A DNA stretch of 64,000 nt from Eubacterium sp. GTDB taxonomy: Bacteria; Bacillota; Clostridia; Oscillospirales; Acutalibacteraceae. The stretch spans positions 1-64,000 of the forward strand of contig JACTVT010000005.1 of the NCBI GenBank assembly GCA_014465955.1, read 5' to 3'. The notes beneath the pieces are model-generated. The model saw only the letters and a list, made by a program, of their open reading frames with translations, had not been told where the DNA came from and did no database searches. The position numbers were made by a program, and so were the translations under genes. This document shows, piece after piece, positions 62,265 to 64,000 of this stretch (the first letter of the stretch is position 1; each line of letters begins with the position of its first letter).

Positions 62265-63581
62265 GTCTGCCAGATTTTTATTAATATTCAAAACAGTATC
62301 ATAATCCCGCTGTTTTTCATCACCGATCATTGAAAGTATAAAATTGTCAATATCGGAGAGAACAGAATTTTTTGATCCCATTTTTTTCTCAATTATATGT
62401 GTGACAAAATGAAGCCTTTTCAAAAGTTTCGCCATTGCCTCATACATCGGCGTGCCTTTAACATACGGCTCGTTGCCCATGAAAATATTTCTTACAAGTT
62501 CAATGCCGACTTCCTTGGCAAGCCTGTTTTCAATACTTTTATCCACCTTAAACCAAAGCAGTCTGCCAAGTTTTTTGAGAGTAAATTTATCAAGAATTTT
62601 CTTTGCAAGCGCAGGCAGAATTTCATCCATTTTCCAGTTTATCATTCTGTTGAAACGCCACTCAAAATATTCTTTAGCCGTTTTGCCCTGCTTATCATAA
62701 TCAAAATTATTGATTGTAAACGACTGAATTTCGGCAGTATTGCCGTTAAAAGTAACCTTTCTGTAAGCACACGGGCAGCCTACAAAACAGCCTGTCTGCA
62801 CATCAGTTATTGTATTCCCGTTTTGGGTAGTATAATCCGTTACTGCCTGTGCGTGCATATGACCCGTAAAAATAAGGTCAAGCCCCGCATCTGCTAAAAT
62901 ATTTGCAGTCTTTTCCCAATCCGTCAGTTTAGCATCGCCTATCAGATTCATAATCGGTGAAAACGGCAAAAGCGGATAATGCGTCATTGCAAATATGTAT
63001 TGCCCATCATCATGAGCCTTTTTAATCTGCTGAACTGCCCATTCAATCTGATTATCCCAAAGACCTTTAAAATCCTTACAGTCGCCGTCACAGTTCAGTG
63101 CAAGCAGTCTTACACCGTCTGCAATCTGAGCAACATAACTCATAGAGTCTTTATGCTCGCTTATTGCGTCGCCGAAGCCGAAGTCTTTATAAAAATCTCT
63201 CAGTTCATCTCTCGGCATACCCTTAACAGGTATGATTTCATCACCGTCAAATTCGGCAGGCTCTCCGTCTTCACAATAATCGTGGCGGGCGGTGATAAGA
63301 TAAATTTTTTTGCCCTGCTCTCTGAGCTTATAAAGCCTGTCACGAAAGCCGACATGACTCTGATATTCACCACGGTAAACAAGATCACCGGGAATCAGAA
63401 TTGTATCGGCATCCTTATCCTCAAGAAGCTGTGCAAACCCTGCATCAATAATTGCAGGCGTTTCCGCCACACACTTCTGGTCTGTTATGCTTCGAGCCTC
63501 ATATGCCTTGCCCGTTCTTTTGAACGAGCTGTCAAAATAATGAGTATCGGTTACAAGAAAAAAAGAAAAAGGCTTTTTCAT
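62262..63581 (-). CDS. Cytoplasmic calcineurin-like metallophosphoesterase (439 aa)
   Basis: Metal motifs in order: LVTDTHYFDSS, IPGDLVYRGEYQSH, TARHDYCE (an Arg replaces the usual Asn of GNHD), MTHYPLLPFS and TGHMHAQAV. The C-terminal 150 residues are helical and basic. No signal peptide. The annotated frame opens 69 codons earlier, but ATG 63581 has a GGGGGG site and directly precedes the conserved domain. An AraC gene upstream on the same strand probably controls it. The stop codon lies in the MITE-like element. Confidence 0.85.
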   Translation of the reverse strand: MKKPFSFFLVTDTHYFDSSFKRTGKAYEARSITDQKCVAETPAIIDAGFAQLLEDKDADTILIPGDLVYRGEYQSHVGFRDRLYKLREQGKKIYLITARHDYCEDGEPAEFDGDEIIPVKGMPRDELRDFYKDFGFGDAISEHKDSMSYVAQIADGVRLLALNCDGDCKDFKGLWDNQIEWAVQQIKKAHDDGQYIFAMTHYPLLPFSPIMNLIGDAKLTDWEKTANILADAGLDLIFTGHMHAQAVTDYTTQNGNTITDVQTGCFVGCPCAYRKVTFNGNTAEIQSFTINNFDYDKQGKTAKEYFEWRFNRMINWKMDEILPALAKKILDKFTLKKLGRLLWFKVDKSIENRLAKEVGIELVRNIFMGNEPYVKGTPMYEAMAKLLKRLHFVTHIIEKKMGSKNSVLSDIDNFILSMIGDEKQRDYDTVLNINKNLAD

Positions 63582-63663
63582 CGCATTACCCCCCTTTTTA
63601 TAAAATACCACATAAACGTGCAAGAATAAATAGGTAAAATCACATTTTATGTTAGTATTATCA

Positions 63664-64000
63664 CTATTGCGTTCTTGATTTTCGCCTGTATTCGAGCGGT
63701 GAACAGCCGACAGCCTTTTTAAAGCTTGATGAAAAATACTGCTGATCGGCATAATGAAGTATTTTAGAAATACTGCCGATACTTGCATTAGTGTGAGTTA
63801 AATAAGATTTTGCCGATTCAATTTTGCGCTCAAGAAAATACTGATACGGTGTAATATCATATTTCTGTTTAAATACATTTATAATATAATTCTTGGAATA
63901 ATTGATGTTTTTGCAAAGCTTTTCAAGATTATAACTGCTCTCAACCGAGGCATCAAGCCGTCTGCGGATAATATCGGGCAAATCCTCATTTTCAATAACC
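63664..64000 (-). CDS. AraC-family regulator, C-terminal part; runs off the window
   Basis: The visible 112 residues (about) are a complete double helix-turn-helix: YNLEKLCKNINYSKNYIINVFKQKYDITPYQYFLERKIE and SIGSISKILHYADQQYFSSSFKKAVGCSPLEYR. The frame stays open to the last base (ENEDLPDIIRRRL), so the sensor domain lies beyond 64000. The stop is 82 bases before the phosphoesterase start. Confidence 0.9.
   Translation of the reverse strand, partial: VIENEDLPDIIRRRLDASVESSYNLEKLCKNINYSKNYIINVFKQKYDITPYQYFLERKIESAKSYLTHTNASIGSISKILHYADQQYFSSSFKKAVGCSPLEYRRKSRTQ

Noticed and set aside
63582..63788. 69-codon N-terminal extension of the phosphoesterase at 62262
   Set aside because: It runs into the end of the upstream AraC gene and lacks conserved sequence; the ATG at 63581 has a strong ribosome site.

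Overview
The window looks like a chromosomal segment of a low-GC, Gram-positive anaerobe of the Clostridia, most like a gut Oscillospiraceae/Ruminococcus-type bacterium. The basis is the purine-rich Shine-Dalgarno sites (GGAGG, AGGTG, GGGGG), lipoboxes and a sortase signal instead of outer-membrane genes, a BceRSAB module, a short archaeal-type ProS, a cytoplasmic GH3 with reversed domain order, and many GPH-type sugar symporters. The placement is inference; no rRNA or tRNA gene was seen.

Positions 1-21.3 kb are a glycan-foraging region. After a sortase-anchored surface protein, a tight seven-gene minus-strand operon (13638 down to 1883) encodes a DUF6067-like putative glycosidase, GH89 alpha-N-acetylglucosaminidase, GH29 fucosidase, a membrane-anchored phosphoesterase, a GH16 lipoprotein, a phosphodiesterase-family lipoprotein and a phosphoesterase/PQQ-propeller fusion. 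A divergent AraC regulator (13762-14601) faces it. A second cluster (21141 down to 14851) encodes GH31, a GPH transporter with a very long charged cytoplasmic tail, and another GH29. GH20 (36840-38339), GH3 (39737-42160), more phosphoesterases and GPH transporters (47.2-48.7 kb and 60.5-63.6 kb) and galE extend the theme. The likely scheme is trimming at the surface by lipoproteins, import by GPH symporters and cytoplasmic digestion of fucose-, GlcNAc- and galactose-containing host glycans.

Positions 21.4-26.1 kb hold a BceRSAB-type peptide-antibiotic detoxification operon, followed by ilvC and a FadR-type regulator. Positions 28.3-33.7 kb hold a DUF815 ATPase, a response regulator/histidine kinase/HtrA operon and a small conserved protein. 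Positions 33.7-36.8 kb hold two alpha/beta hydrolases and a compact regulatory locus in which an XRE repressor and a 20-codon membrane peptide diverge around two near-identical inverted repeats. Positions 42.2-46.2 kb hold another XRE regulator divergent from a heterodimeric ABC exporter.

Positions 51.4-57.7 kb are the F1Fo ATP synthase operon. Its most striking feature is that subunits delta and alpha are fused into one 672-675-residue frame. proS and galE follow on the other strand.

The intergenic spaces carry two families of structured repeats: REP-like palindromes ending in CCCCTAC, and strings of short hairpins. There is also an internally deleted REP-associated tyrosine transposase whose deletion junction carries half of a REP, and a 277-bp element with 25-bp terminal inverted repeats at 61988-62264.
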